From Cadophora sp. MPI-SDFR-AT-0126 (taxonomy: Eukaryota > Ascomycota > Leotiomycetes > Helotiales > Ploettnerulaceae): a stretch of DNA of 64,000 nucleotides. The position numbers were made by a program, and so were the translations under genes. The notes beneath the pieces were generated by a model that worked only from the letters and a program-made list of their open reading frames with translations, made no database searches and had not been told where the DNA came from. Below, piece after piece: positions 1 through 11,489 of this stretch (the stretch's first letter is position 1; the number at the start of each line of letters is the position of its first letter). Where the stretch lies: contig JAGMVK010000014.1 in NCBI GenBank assembly GCA_020747065.1, positions 1,178,001-1,242,000 of the forward strand, written 5' to 3'.

Positions 1-467
1 GCGGTATGAAATTGTAGTACTGCGTTGGACTAAAGACTTGAGATAGGAGTGTTGGACAACATGAATTTGGTGCGACGCCACGAGAAGACTCGAGTCCAGA
101 GATAATAAAAAAAATGCCGAGCTTACATGTGACCTTCAGAATAATGAGACTAAGCCGATCTTGAGACTTGTTGTTGCATGAAGAGATGAGAGAAAATTCA
201 TAGCAATCCAAGTGTCTCTGTGGAAAGTCAAGAACAGTTGGGAGACTCTTGTGCTCGGAGTATAGTCAGCTGATCATACCCTCTTTCTACTGTTTGTTTT
301 CTTCAGCTGGAGAGCCTGCCAGAAGCAAGAAATTCCAAGATTCCGCCCTGATATTGATCGGCGAGCGTACAGAATTTCATTCTATTATTGTCTCGGAATA
401 ATTCTATGCAATGTCATAGAAATGAACTGTCTCGAGGTCCCATTCCAATACCAAATTACAATCAAAC
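1..467. other. No gene recognised; 3' flank of bZIP gene
   Basis: I see no supported gene here. The segment lies beyond the stop codon of the minus-strand bZIP gene and is mixed-composition intergenic DNA. Short open frames near 388-619 continue into the antisense of the bZIP gene and look like shadows of it. Confidence 0.5.
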
Positions 468-1578
468 CTATCCCTCCACAAACAAGCTTTCCTTCCCCCT
501 CAAAACCCTCAACGCACTCGACCTCTCTACAACCTCACACTCAAGCGCCCACCACCAATTCGCAAAGAAGCTCTGCCCAACCTCCCAGTTCTCCATCTCA
601 AATCCATCCCGTCCGTTAACCCTCAGCCCTTCCCTCGGCGTCTCCATATCCTTCAACAGCGTCATCACAGCCAGCGGATCTCGTGCCACCGGCGGACGGA
701 TATTCGGCGAGCGGTTGAAGACGCGGATTAGTTTGCTTCGGACGGCTGGCCAGGGGAGGAGGTCGAGGACGGGGTGATGAGGGATACGTTTTTGTTCATG
801 GGTTGGGAGGAAGGTGGCTGGAAGAGGAGCGCCTAAAGGGCAGGTGGTGGAGGTGAATGTTCGGATGGATTTTATGTTGCGGATTGTGTCTTCGCATTGG
901 AGGAGGACGGCAATTGCGTGGATTGCATGGACAACATTGAGTTCTGGCACTTCGAGCTTGGCGCCGTCGGGGAATTGGAGTTCACTTGATTCGAGATCTG
1001 GAAGTTCCATTGTGGAATTTGAACCCTCGCCGTCGTCGCAATTAGGTGGCATTTGTGCTGGCGCCAGTCACTTACGTTAGCCGAGGAGTTTGTTTCCGTA
1101 TACTTCTGGGTGAGTTGGGGGGGAAAACAGTGGAGTTGAAGCAACTGGCTTACGATCACCATCTACCCATTGGCTCGCTGGCATGGACTCCTTTGGTGCA
1201 CTCGTCCAAGGGTACATTACAGTTGTACTTGGCCACTGGCTTCCATTTTCGGTGTTCTCAAGTCTAGTCAGGGATGCATTCCCAATAACTTCTGGCAGTT
1301 GATTATTGCTGCTACTTCCATGGTTGTCAGACTCTGGCGACATTGACTTGCTGTCTTGTCCATCACTTCGAGCAGAATCTAGATCGGCCTTCTTCTCCAA
1401 CTCAGCCAAGCGATTCCTCTGTCTCTGTCCTGAGACAATGTCATCAGCATCTTCAAATCTAAGCTAGTATCAGCAAGTACCCACGATATCTCCTCTGTGC
1501 CAACACATTCAACACTCTTTTCCGATCTGGATCCTCCAGGGGTGGCACGTCAGTCCGGTCAGTTTTCCTTCCTCCCAT
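468..1578 (-). CDS. bZIP transcription factor with C-terminal DUF3425 domain
   Basis: This is a nuclear DNA-binding regulator of the fungal bZIP/DUF3425 class; its targets are unknown. Three exons (1578-1485, 1429-1154, 1057-468) give about 319 residues with consistent phase. Exon 1 carries the start of the basic region (RKRVLNVLAQRRY) and the codon split by intron 1 is arginine, leading into RQRQRNRLAELEKK. Intron 1 begins GTGGGT and ends CTCAG. Intron 2 begins GTAAGC, contains GCTAAC and ends GCCAG. The middle exon is Ser/Asn-rich linker. The last exon holds the DUF3425 signature, including HPVLDLLPWPAVRSKLI, from about residue 150 to the end. The start is the ATG just before GGRKTDRTDVPPLEDPDRKR; slightly earlier ATGs exist. 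The family is common in Pezizomycotina and mostly uncharacterised, so no pathway can be assigned. Confidence 0.82.
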
Positions 1579-3590
1579 ATTAGATGATACTGCATACCGA
1601 CATCTTCAGTCCTAACGCGACGTTTATTGCAGCTGAACATATATGATTGTAATTGGAGTTTCTCGCTGGGCTTGGCGATATAACGTCATGGTGCTGACTA
1701 AAAGAGTCGGGGTACCCTAAATGGGAAATTTTTTAGTTCAGTGGTGAGCTTCTCGGCAACATCAGATAACGGCAGAGACAGATTTCGCTGAAACGCGTGG
1801 ATTGATTGGGAGGGTGATTTCTGGAAACAGCAAGTTAGATAATGTCGAACCCAATGCAGAGCATATTGGGCATCAAAGCGCGCAGGTTTAATGCTTGTTT
1901 GGACTTCAGGTCCTCTCACGAGGCGAGGTTTTGCATGTTCGATCGATGACAGTGCCATCCGATGTCAGAAACTTCCCATCAGTAAAGTGTTTTCGGTTGA
2001 CCTCCCTTGCCATCCCATGAGCCTAGGTTAAAAGTGTTTTGGTGGTGGGCCGATTCTCTCCACCTGTTCACTGCAACTTGAAAACTAACTTCCTTTGCTA
2101 CAGTCTATCAAAATCCGAAGCAGATTACAGTAAGTTCGAAATGCATCTGTCAGACTATACTCATTCTGACAAGTGGTAACGTTCTAGATCCTGTGAAGGA
2201 GAACACGAATGGCCACTGTTTGTTTTGTTTAGCTGCAGCTTCCAAGCGAGGGGCTCATCACTATGAAACGTTTTTCGTCCAAATCGCAACGTGGGGGAAC
2301 TGGAGAATTTCAGAGAGGAAATCGGGTAGAGCCTCAATATCCACGGGCCTCTTCGTAACTCTTCACAATACAGGACTTTGCTCAAGGCTGGGAGAATTGT
2401 GGATGGCAACTCATCCTCTACTGACTCCATGTAAGACCTTCCAAGGCATGTGCTAATGAGTGATAGCCATGGCAGTAGCAAACAGTGCAAATTCGAGATC
2501 CGAGAGAGCCTTCACGGCCTGCTATCTGACTCCCTTTTCCAGCGTGAGCTTGCTCAAGTGAAAATATTCCGGCCTCAAGTTTGATTTCTCGAGGATGACT
2601 GGGTTGGGGCTAGACAAGGACGGCATTTCCAAGTGATGGTCTTGGAACTCCGAAAAAGATATTCCTGGAAATTGATGATAGGAATCCCAATTCAAGTGAT
2701 TCATCTACCGGCCGAGCTTTGGTGGAAGTCAGCATTTGTACGAAGCTACGTAAGCAATTTGGGAGAACACTTGACCGCAGGTGGAGGAAGCTTCTGAAGT
2801 TCTCTATGACTATAGCACCTAGCCTCACGAATTGATTCCTCTATCTTGAGACGATCAAATATGCGTTATGATGGATGTTTCTCCTAAAGTTTAACCAGTG
2901 CGATTATTTCTTTTCTTGCTGATAGCACAGGAGGAAGACCATGTTTCGAAGCGACCGAAAGCTTCCTCGAAAGTCGTCTGAAGTGCTTCGCACAACATAC
3001 CATTCTATTTATTGGATCCGGGGTCGGTAGATCTAGTATTCCAGGATATCCCCAGCGCGTTCACATTGTCCAGCAGTCAGGTTTCGGACAATTGCCGATT
3101 AAGCGAGAAAACAGTTGGGGCATTGTTCGGACATATGCCCGAAGTAGGAAAGCAAATCGTCGAGCCCCATAATGCGATCTCGGCTTCCTCATCATGCTGT
3201 TGGTCCGCTCGTACAATTTAAGGTTTTAGTCGTAAGGCATAATCAATTCTGAAATTGGACTGAGAATTTGGCAGGATTTTAAGGTTTGTGCCCAGTGCGG
3301 CGTCGATAGGACGAGATCTGATGCCTATTTTCAGGTGTCGGAAAGCAGGAGTGGGAGGATATTTATGGGCTCGACCGCCCTATGAGTGGAGACACTGCTT
3401 AAGGCTACCAAGAGAACAAGGCGCACGTGAGCGAACACCTGAGATCAATCGCAAAAGGTTAGATGCCAGCGAGCTTGTGGAGTAAGAGGAGCCGCAAACT
3501 TAAGCCCTTGGACTCTCTCCGCATCTCGAACGGAATCATCAATCTGTTGTGAAGCCACGCCACCCGTACTGCTGAAATATCTTCGTCATC
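1579..3590. other. Intergenic, no supported gene
   Basis: About 2 kb separates the divergent bZIP (-) and Zn2Cys6 (+) genes. Open frames of 60-110 codons occur on both strands (for example 2161-2490 and 2610-2828, minus). None has a recognisable domain, a convincing start or splice-linked neighbours. The segment probably holds both promoters; degraded coding sequence cannot be excluded. Confidence 0.45.
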
Positions 3591-5902
3591 ATGGTGTATT
3601 GCGGAAAACCATCAAAGGGATGCGCAGGTTGTAGGAAGAGAAGAATCCGAGTGAGTGGGAATCCGTCCTTTTTATCATGCCTAGCGCACCATTTCGTACA
3701 GATGGGACAACCAGACCGACCGGCGCATGTATGAAATGTAGCTTCGGCTCGCGTACAGCCCGACTGATCATTGGTTGTTGTCCTGCCCTCACTTGCAAAA
3801 ATATATATATTTTCTGATTTAGGACACCAGTGCGACCAAGCGACGCCCTCTTGTGGACAGTGTACGAAAGCGAATAAAGAATGTCCAAGTTATCGGAATC
3901 TGATCGACCTCTCATTCCGGAATGAGAGCAGCAGTGTCATCAAAAAAGCACATGCAGAACGTCGGCAGAGGTCGATACCGCTTTCTGGGAGAAAAGCAAA
4001 TAGGGCATCCTCTACATCGCCGAAAGTTTACCAATGGGATGTAACGGCTGTGGCATCACCGTCGCCTACCCCAAAACGCTTTACCTTTGTCGAACATTTT
4101 AGTGATCTAAGTCATGAAGCACAGGCACAACGCTCGCCTAAAGAAGCTCTGTCCATCTTCTCAATGGACCCGAGTATGGAGGATTGGGGTATGAGTTACT
4201 TCGCTTCGATGTTTATGAAAGCTCCCGGAGGACCAGTCGAAGGATCTTTTGTAAGTTTCCTTAATTGCTAGAAGAATATATGATTTCAAAAGTTCGGTGA
4301 CTTCTTCAACTTTGTGTTTCCAGGTCATTCGCTAAGCTGCTCTTTCGCATAGTCCACATTATACGAGACCAAACAAGTCCATGGTACGTTCAGATTATCT
4401 TAGCACGAATTGCGAATGACTTGAGGAGAAATCCTACACATTTTTCTCTTTTCCATAGGATATAGAAGATAAATTGGTCTGACTTGAACTAATTTCCGAG
4501 TAGGCTCTCTTGACGAAATTCTCGTTACCGGCATGACGGCCACCGGTCTCGCTGCATTTGCAAACAAGACCAAGTCTTCAGAACTAATGCGGCATGCACG
4601 AAGCAAGTACGCTCTTGCTCTCCAGACGATCAACAAAGCACTTGGGTCCCAAGTTGATGCTGTGAAAGATAGCACTCTCCAAGCAGTCCTCCTGATTGCG
4701 ATATGGAAGATCACTGCGGGCTCTCAGCAGCGTACGAAAATCAACTACTTTCCACATCTTCAGGTTCACTTGACTAACAGCTACGTAGAACTATTGGAAG
4801 AATGGAGACATCACATGCATGGAACAGCAGCACTTCTGAAATTACGAGGTCGAGCTCAGCTGGGATCGCCGACCAGCTTCAAGTTATTCATGCATGCAAG
4901 CACTCAAGTAATTGTAAGCTGTTATCACAGAAACCTGCCAGTACCACAGGAAATTCTCGAGTTGCGACAAGAAGCATTTACCATGATTGGAAATGATCCC
5001 TTTTGCCGCTACCTGCAAGCTATCGATGACTTCATGTAAGTCAATCCACCCCAAGCATATTCTCAAGATCGAGAATGATGACTCTGATCCCCCTCTCCAG
5101 TAATTTCCGCAGCCTCATCCGCTCAGGCTACCTCAGCGACCCCGAAACCATCATAACCTCCGCCCTCCTGATCGACCGTGAGCTCTCCCAAATATTTTCC
5201 TCCGTACCAGCAGACTGGATCTACGAAACGACAATCATATCAATAGACCAGGATATCGTGTTCGAGCGCAGCTACGACATCTACTACGACTACTGTGTGG
5301 CTCAAATCTGGAACATCATGCGCACCGCACGCATCATCCTCAACGAGACCATCTGTCTCCAGCTCACGCATCTTGATGCGTCGTGGCCAGGGTTTGAGTC
5401 GCAGTTCCAGGCTTCGGCGGATATCTGTAGCAGGATGTGCGGTGCAATTCTGAGAAGTGTTCCGCAGCATTTGGGGTTTGTGTCGCGTGTGCCATTCCAA
5501 GATACTTCGCTGCCGTCGTCAAAGACGCTGCTGTCAGGAACTCCTTTGACTATGAACAAGTCTCACCGAGTTATAATTAGCAGCTGGTTCTTACTCTGGC
5601 CGCTTTATACGGCTGCGGCAGCCAGCTCCGCATCTCGCGAGATACAAAATTATGCGGCTTCGATATTGGACTACATCGGAGACGTCACGGGGGTCCAGCA
5701 GAGTGCTGTCCTCGCGTCGTTAATCAGGCGGCGGGCTGAAGAATCTCTGGGTTGTCCAGACCCATCGATGCCGGGAGGGCAGGGCAATCTTGAGTACGCA
5801 GGTCCACTGAGGTTGGAGGATGAATCACAATCCGAGACGGAATTTTCATTGAAGTGTATGCTTGAAGCTGGCATGGAGTTGCATGTATCTTTGGTTCCTT
5901 AG
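3591..5902 (+). CDS. Zn2Cys6 (Gal4-type) fungal transcription factor
   Basis: This is a binuclear zinc-cluster regulator with an N-terminal DNA-binding domain and a long fungal-specific C-terminal region. The start MVYCGKPSKGCAGCRKRRIR occupies a 60-nt first exon. Splicing to position 3831 continues directly with CDQATPSCGQC and then CPSY, completing the six-cysteine motif at about residues 10-40. The preferred model is 3591-3650, 3831-4250, 4353-4383, 4504-5035 and 5101-5902, which is phase-consistent and gives about 614 residues. The last junction (GACTTCAT/TAATTTC) is clear. The weak part is 4251-4352: the sequence from 4293 (FGDFFNFVFP) also looks coding and could be an extra short exon. 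The neighbouring helicase is convergent and no metabolic cluster surrounds the gene, so the regulon is unknown. Confidence 0.85.
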
Positions 5903-6382
5903 AATAAAGGAATATTGAAAACATTACCGCTTGTGTGTCTTGATCCTAAACCCAAAGTTCAGCCAATCCCTCTGATAGGATGTTAATGCAGTTCCAATCT
6001 AGGTCACGAAGCTTTCGCTTCTTATGTCTACAAATTCTCAACTGCACCTGCGAATGGAGATAATGTGTAAAAAAAAAAATTCTGGAATCGGCCTAAGTTG
6101 CGAAATTGCGACCGGATGTTTGGAATATAGAAGCTCATGCAGAGCCAGCATAGTATGTCACCATACCAGTCTCACGCTTGTAGGGCCCTATTTTGCGTAC
6201 GTATCTTCACAGAATTAAAATTACAAGGAAAAAGAGCTCAGACAATATCCATCTGTTTCATTCCCAGCAGCCATTCACAGCAACGGGCCTCGCTCGGTTT
6301 CGGGAGAAATTGCCATCGAATGTCGGGATCATGAGAACAAGCGAGATGCAGCCAGGAAACATCGAGTCCTACATCCCACCCA
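5903..6382. other. Convergent intergenic spacer
   Basis: This is the 3'-to-3' spacer between the Zn2Cys6 gene (+) and the helicase gene (-). It holds short AT-rich stretches, including an A-run near 6070, and no supported coding sequence. It is presumably the 3' untranslated and polyadenylation regions of both genes. Confidence 0.5.
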
Positions 6383-9300
6383 TCAAAAAGCGATGAGATC
6401 CTCGTCATCATTTAAACCGCTGTGATGAGAGGGAGATGAAAAAGATGGAACATCGTCAGACTCATCAATGAGGCTTTTCTGAGGTGCCGAGGACCGAACC
6501 TGAAGGTCGTTTCTGAAATCAATCAAAAGATCAATGTCGTCGCCAACTGCCTGCTCTACGTTGGGCCTATCATCCAGCAAGTTGACAACATTATCTTGGG
6601 CTGACTTTTCACTGGTATGTGAGATCGAACTTTTCAGGATACCGTCCAGCTTCTCGAGTGCATGACTAGTGTGGAGAAGACCGCTTGACTGGCTTCCTTG
6701 CTTGATATCGACTTTAGAAACAGATGTGAGGGCATGAGGATGCATATCACCTGCCAGGCCAACACCTCCAGTGCAATAACTTGGGGTTTCGCTTACACTC
6801 TCTGAGTCAGTGAAACAGGCCACAGAGTTCTTAGCATACTGATGACCAAGGTCGTCCGAGATGGAAAGCAGGTCGAACAGCTGACTATCTTGCTCAACAG
6901 GTGGGACAACGGTCTTGACAGGGTTAACTTTATGGCCAGCAGCGACGCTGCCCTCGTGGGAATTCACGCTGGTCCACGGGCTGCTTCGCTCAGTAGCGGA
7001 AAGAGGATGGACTTCGGCTACTTCTTTGATTTCCAAGGGCCCAAAGAAGTCACCAAAAGGATCCGCTGCCAACTGACCTGAATGATAGACACTTGTGGGC
7101 GCACACCCAGCATCTCGTGGCGAATAGTCAAAGTCACTTAGTAGATCCTGAGCTTCGTTTGGAACATCAGTCAGCCCGACATCCTTTCCTCCATTCTTGG
7201 TTGGAGTTCGGACACCAGGATCATTGGAGATCTCAACAACACTAGATCCATTGCTGGTTGTGTCCAAGGGAGAGTCGAGTATTGGCTGGCTTATGCGTAG
7301 CTGTGGAGATTCCTTTATTTCCTTTGCATTTCCTTGCTTCCTTCGCAATGTGCCAGCATTTTTCTTCTTGACTTGGCTGGATTTAAGCTCATTTTTGACC
7401 AAAAGGTCTGTTTGTACCTTCGGGGGACTTTCAGTAAAACTTGGATCTGTACTGGCCCCTGGTGCAGACATGGAAACAGAATCACGTCGAGACTGTGAAA
7501 TATCTATTTCTGAACGCCGCGGCTGAATGAGAGTTCGGACAGGACCAGAAGGATCCTTGATTCTCACTCCGTTCTTGATAATGACTGGACGAAATGTCTC
7601 CTTGATGACAATCGATGATGGATCTACCTTTGGAGCTTTTGCTGCTTCCATACGTTGCTTCTCATCGATTTCTTGATCGGCCAGCTTCGCGTTGAAGTTG
7701 GCCCAGTTCTGAAAACCAGGGTAAGTGCTGTCAACAAGTGCCTCTCGCTTGAATCCAGCAAATGCAGGTGGTGGACGGTTGCGGCTTGATGTTGAGCGAC
7801 CCACACGAGACTTGACTGGGGTTGATCTAGCAGAGTCACTACCATATGTAGAAGAATGTCCAGACGTATGGTCTGAGGCAGCTCTGCGGTCAATTGCGCT
7901 TGCCTTTGAGCTGGGTTGGATTGTCTGACCGTTAGTTTGCACGCGACTATTCGACAAATGCAAATTGTAACGGACATCAGAGATCGTATATGGGTTTGTG
8001 TCGTCGATAAATTTGACTTGTCGATGAGCAGATCCTTGTGACTCTCCGGTCTTTAAGGCGCTTTTTGTAGGGCTGAGGCTCGAAGTAGAAGAAATAGACG
8101 GATCTGGTTCCCAGTACTCAAAGTTGTCGGGAACGAAGATCAATCCTGTCTCAGCAACATGGCACTGGTCACAAACACAGCTCTGCCCACAGTTCCGGGA
8201 ACAGCCATGTCCACAGGGAAGAGTTTGAGTGCACGCCTCTCTGCAGATGACTCTAGAATGATCAAAAGGGTGACAAAGAAGGAAACAGGCGTGGCCGCAT
8301 GGAAGGACACCACCTTCGCAACGTCTTTGGCACCCTCCAGTGAGCATTGCCCAGCCATCGGCATCGTATATTCTTGTCACGGAGTGGTGTCGTGCGCAAG
8401 TGATTGGAAGGCCACCGTCGATATCGTACCGACCTTGATTTCTCATGAATAAAATGAGAGGATCGTAAAGTGGGTCTCGCCCGTATCCCAGCTCAGTAGT
8501 TTCTCCCGCGGTCAATGTCACCGAGTTTCCAAAGAGATACAGTCCCCGACGAGCCCGTGACAGTGCCACCACCAATCTATTCTTGTTGTCCAGAAAGCCG
8601 ACACCCAGATTTTGATTGCTTCGAACCATTGATAGAAGGATAATGTCGTTCTCCTCTCCTTGATAGCTATCAACTGTGAACACGTTGAAGTAGGTTATAT
8701 CTCCAAGACTTGGATGTTTCTTCAGTTGCTTGATAATGGTCTTCCTCTGGCCATTGTAAAACGTCAAAACGGTGATCGTAGACGCTTGAACACCATTGAG
8801 AACGAGATAGTTGAAGAATTCCGCAATCATATCAGCCTCAGATAAGTTGAAGCAACTGCCATCAAAAGATCTCGACTCTGTCCAGTTGTGAGAAAAGAAG
8901 TAAGTATCCAGTCCATCCATTCCAGGAACAGGTGGCCGGTTGTTGACTCTGTCCAGGACATATTCGTGGTCGTACAGGTCTTTGTAGAAGGGGTCTGGTG
9001 GAATGCAGAGAAGCTTGCGTATATCTGGGATCATTCGACGCTGATGATTGAGCATGACGAAGGGCATCGAATTCTTGATCAAGCGTTCGAACATCGAAAT
9101 GCTCAGGTAATACGGTTCATCTTGTAGTGCCTGAACGGTGCAAGACGCTTGTAACTGCTTGTGATCTCCAACGAGGATTAATTGCTGCAGAGATTCCATC
9201 ATGCCAGCAATGATCTTGGACTCAAGTGTCTCGGCAGCTTCTTCGATGAGTAAGGTTCGGGGTTCGATCGCGGAGAGGAAGCCGCGATACTTCGAGAGAC

Positions 9301-11489
9301 CAGTCGTTGTGCAGCCAACTACTTTGATGCCAAGTTGTTTCATTAGCTTGATATTGGACATGGACTTCAGACGTTAGCTCGAACCCAAAATCAATGAATA
9401 CAGCCTTACTTTGGTTATCGAGAAATTCTCAACATATTGTTGATACTTTGGGAGAAACTCTTGCATCTTCTGCATCATGACACTGTTCACCTGTTTCTCG
9501 AAGTATCGGTACATCTGACCACGTTCGGCTACAGGAATCTCAAACAGATCCTTGCATCTGCTCAACTTTCGTCTCATAGTACTATCGATGATAGGTGTAT
9601 TATGTCTTCCAGTAAATTTTCGCCCGAAACCGAGCCAATTTCCATCGAGGCCAAAATCGGGATCTTTTTCATCAGGACCACCAGCCTCGGCTGTTTCAAG
9701 AGCGAGTTCTTGAAGCTGTTCATATTCGATGTCGGCATCTTCCAGAGGGAAGCCGAGATTGACGGATGGTGTGGATGGAATAGGCATGAGTTGTGAATCA
9801 GTGAGCCCTTCAACATGTCAGTACTGGTATCAATGTGCGTCTGGCGGATATGGCTTACACGCAGCGAGATCTTCCGTGGCAAGTTCATTCTCGCCTTGCT
9901 CAATAGCCCAGTCTCCAGCTTCTAAAGACTGGCGTTGCCCTTTTGTGATGATTCCGTGCTCAAGAAGTGTGTCTGCTGTGACCACACTGTCGTTTAGCAG
10001 TGGTGACAGTATACCTACAGCTTCTGCGCATAAGCCTCCATGTTCCTTATATGCTGCTGCTAAGCCCTGGCTAACCTTGGAGAGGTCTTTGCCTTGACGC
10101 AACTCGTAAAATGTGCGTTCTCTGATGGCGACATTTCCTCTGTCGGATTGCCCTCCTAATCTGACAATCTCATTCTCGAATTCCAGAATATGGTTCAGCA
10201 ATTGATCCAAAGCATGATTGGTCTGGGCTGCGACAAGAATGGGAGGATCGTCAGGCCCCAAGGTTTGAATCATCGCCTTCAGAGCCGAAACGGAGACAAA
10301 GGTCTTGCCCGTTCCAGGCGGACCCCGGATGATAGCCAGACGCTTAGTGATCATGTTTCTGTAAGCTGTCATCTGTGATGAGTCCATGTCACACTTGATG
10401 TTCTTCGGAAAGTTATGTAGCACGTCCATGTTTGAGAGCGCTGAAGGTTCAGAAGTGTGCAACAAAGCTAGATCGTCTATGTTCTCCGCCGATCGCTCCA
10501 AAGACGTCAAATCCATGAAGGGATTCTGCTGGACGTATAAGGGAGGTTCTGGCATGGAGTCGAGTTCCACGAGTTCTTTGGCAAAAGAAAACCTGAATAG
10601 ATCAGTCAGAATTTAGAGTCGACGAAACAATAGAGGCTGCCACTTACTGTTCGGTCATGAGCTTCTGTAATGCAACCATCGTGTGGCGAGACGACTCAAA
10701 AAAGCCCTGCCGAGATTCTACCATGACATATTCTGAGATCAAGTCAGCAAACATCGCAATAACGAGGCTTTTCACATACTCTCGACTGGATCAATGACAA
10801 TATCTTTAAGGTCTCCCCAAAAAAGATCGATATTGGGAGGATCTTGATCAAGACCGCCCTTAATCACACGGGCTGCTACAGTGGCAACCTTGCAGATAGT
10901 CTTGAACATATCTCTTTCCGGTGTCAATGCCACAATGGTTCCTTGGAGCAAGCGTTTTGACTGCTCCCACCTGATTCGCTTTCCAGCACGCTCACAAGAG
11001 AACTCTACTCGAGATGCAATGCCCCTCCGACTAAGCTGCAGACCCATGAATGTCACCTGCGCCAGGTTAATCTCAAGCAGATAAGACGCATGCGCAAAGA
11101 CTTACGTCTGTGTAGATACAAGTCTCGCCTGTGTCCTCCATTGAAGGATTATCTTGAACTTCGGTAACAGCATTGCGAAGCGAGGCAATGGAATCTTCCC
11201 GAATCATTTGATAGTGAGCTCCGAGGTAGGCCTCTTTTGATGGCCAGGGACCGTCAATGATATTATGTGGGAGTTTCTCATCATAAAGTAGATCTCGCTG
11301 GTAAGCGTCCCACTCTTCCGCCTCTTCCTCCACGATGACAGGCTCTTTGTAGACAGGCTTGATTTCGGCGGAAGATGGAACTTCCGGGAGGTTTCTCCAT
11401 TCCTCGGGAAACGCATTGTGTTCGTAAGGTTTCTTGATGTGGTCGACGAGAATGCCTCGAGCATCTCTGGACCGCCTCGAAGAAGCCAT
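6383..11489 (-). CDS. UPF1-like superfamily 1 helicase with NF-X1 zinc fingers (Hrr1/SAD-3-like)
   Basis: This is an ATP-dependent RNA/DNA helicase of the UPF1/Sen1/ZNFX1 group. Six exons (11489-11106, 11056-10780, 10732-10648, 10592-9859, 9807-9410, 9364-6383) give about 1619 residues in consistent phase. Visible motifs are Walker A GPPGTGKT (about residue 340), IEEAAE as motif II, GDHKQL as motif III, VDSYQGEENDIILLS as motif V and VALSRARRGLYLFGN as motif VI. A Cys/His-rich NF-X1-type segment follows (LPCGHACFLLCHP, then LPCGHGCSRNCGQSC). The last roughly 550 residues are low-complexity, Ser/Asp-rich and probably disordered. The N-terminal RNLPEVPSSAEI resembles the region preceding the helicase in ZNFX1-type proteins. 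Known relatives include S. pombe Hrr1 and Neurospora SAD-3, which act in RNA silencing and meiotic silencing; orthology is my inference. The final intron (9409-9365) is only 45 nt and has GCTAAC. Confidence 0.88.

Noticed and set aside
1430..1490. Frameshift in the bZIP basic region
   Set aside because: The apparent break disappears when the donor is placed at GTGGGT (1484), which gives a split arginine codon and an uninterrupted basic region.
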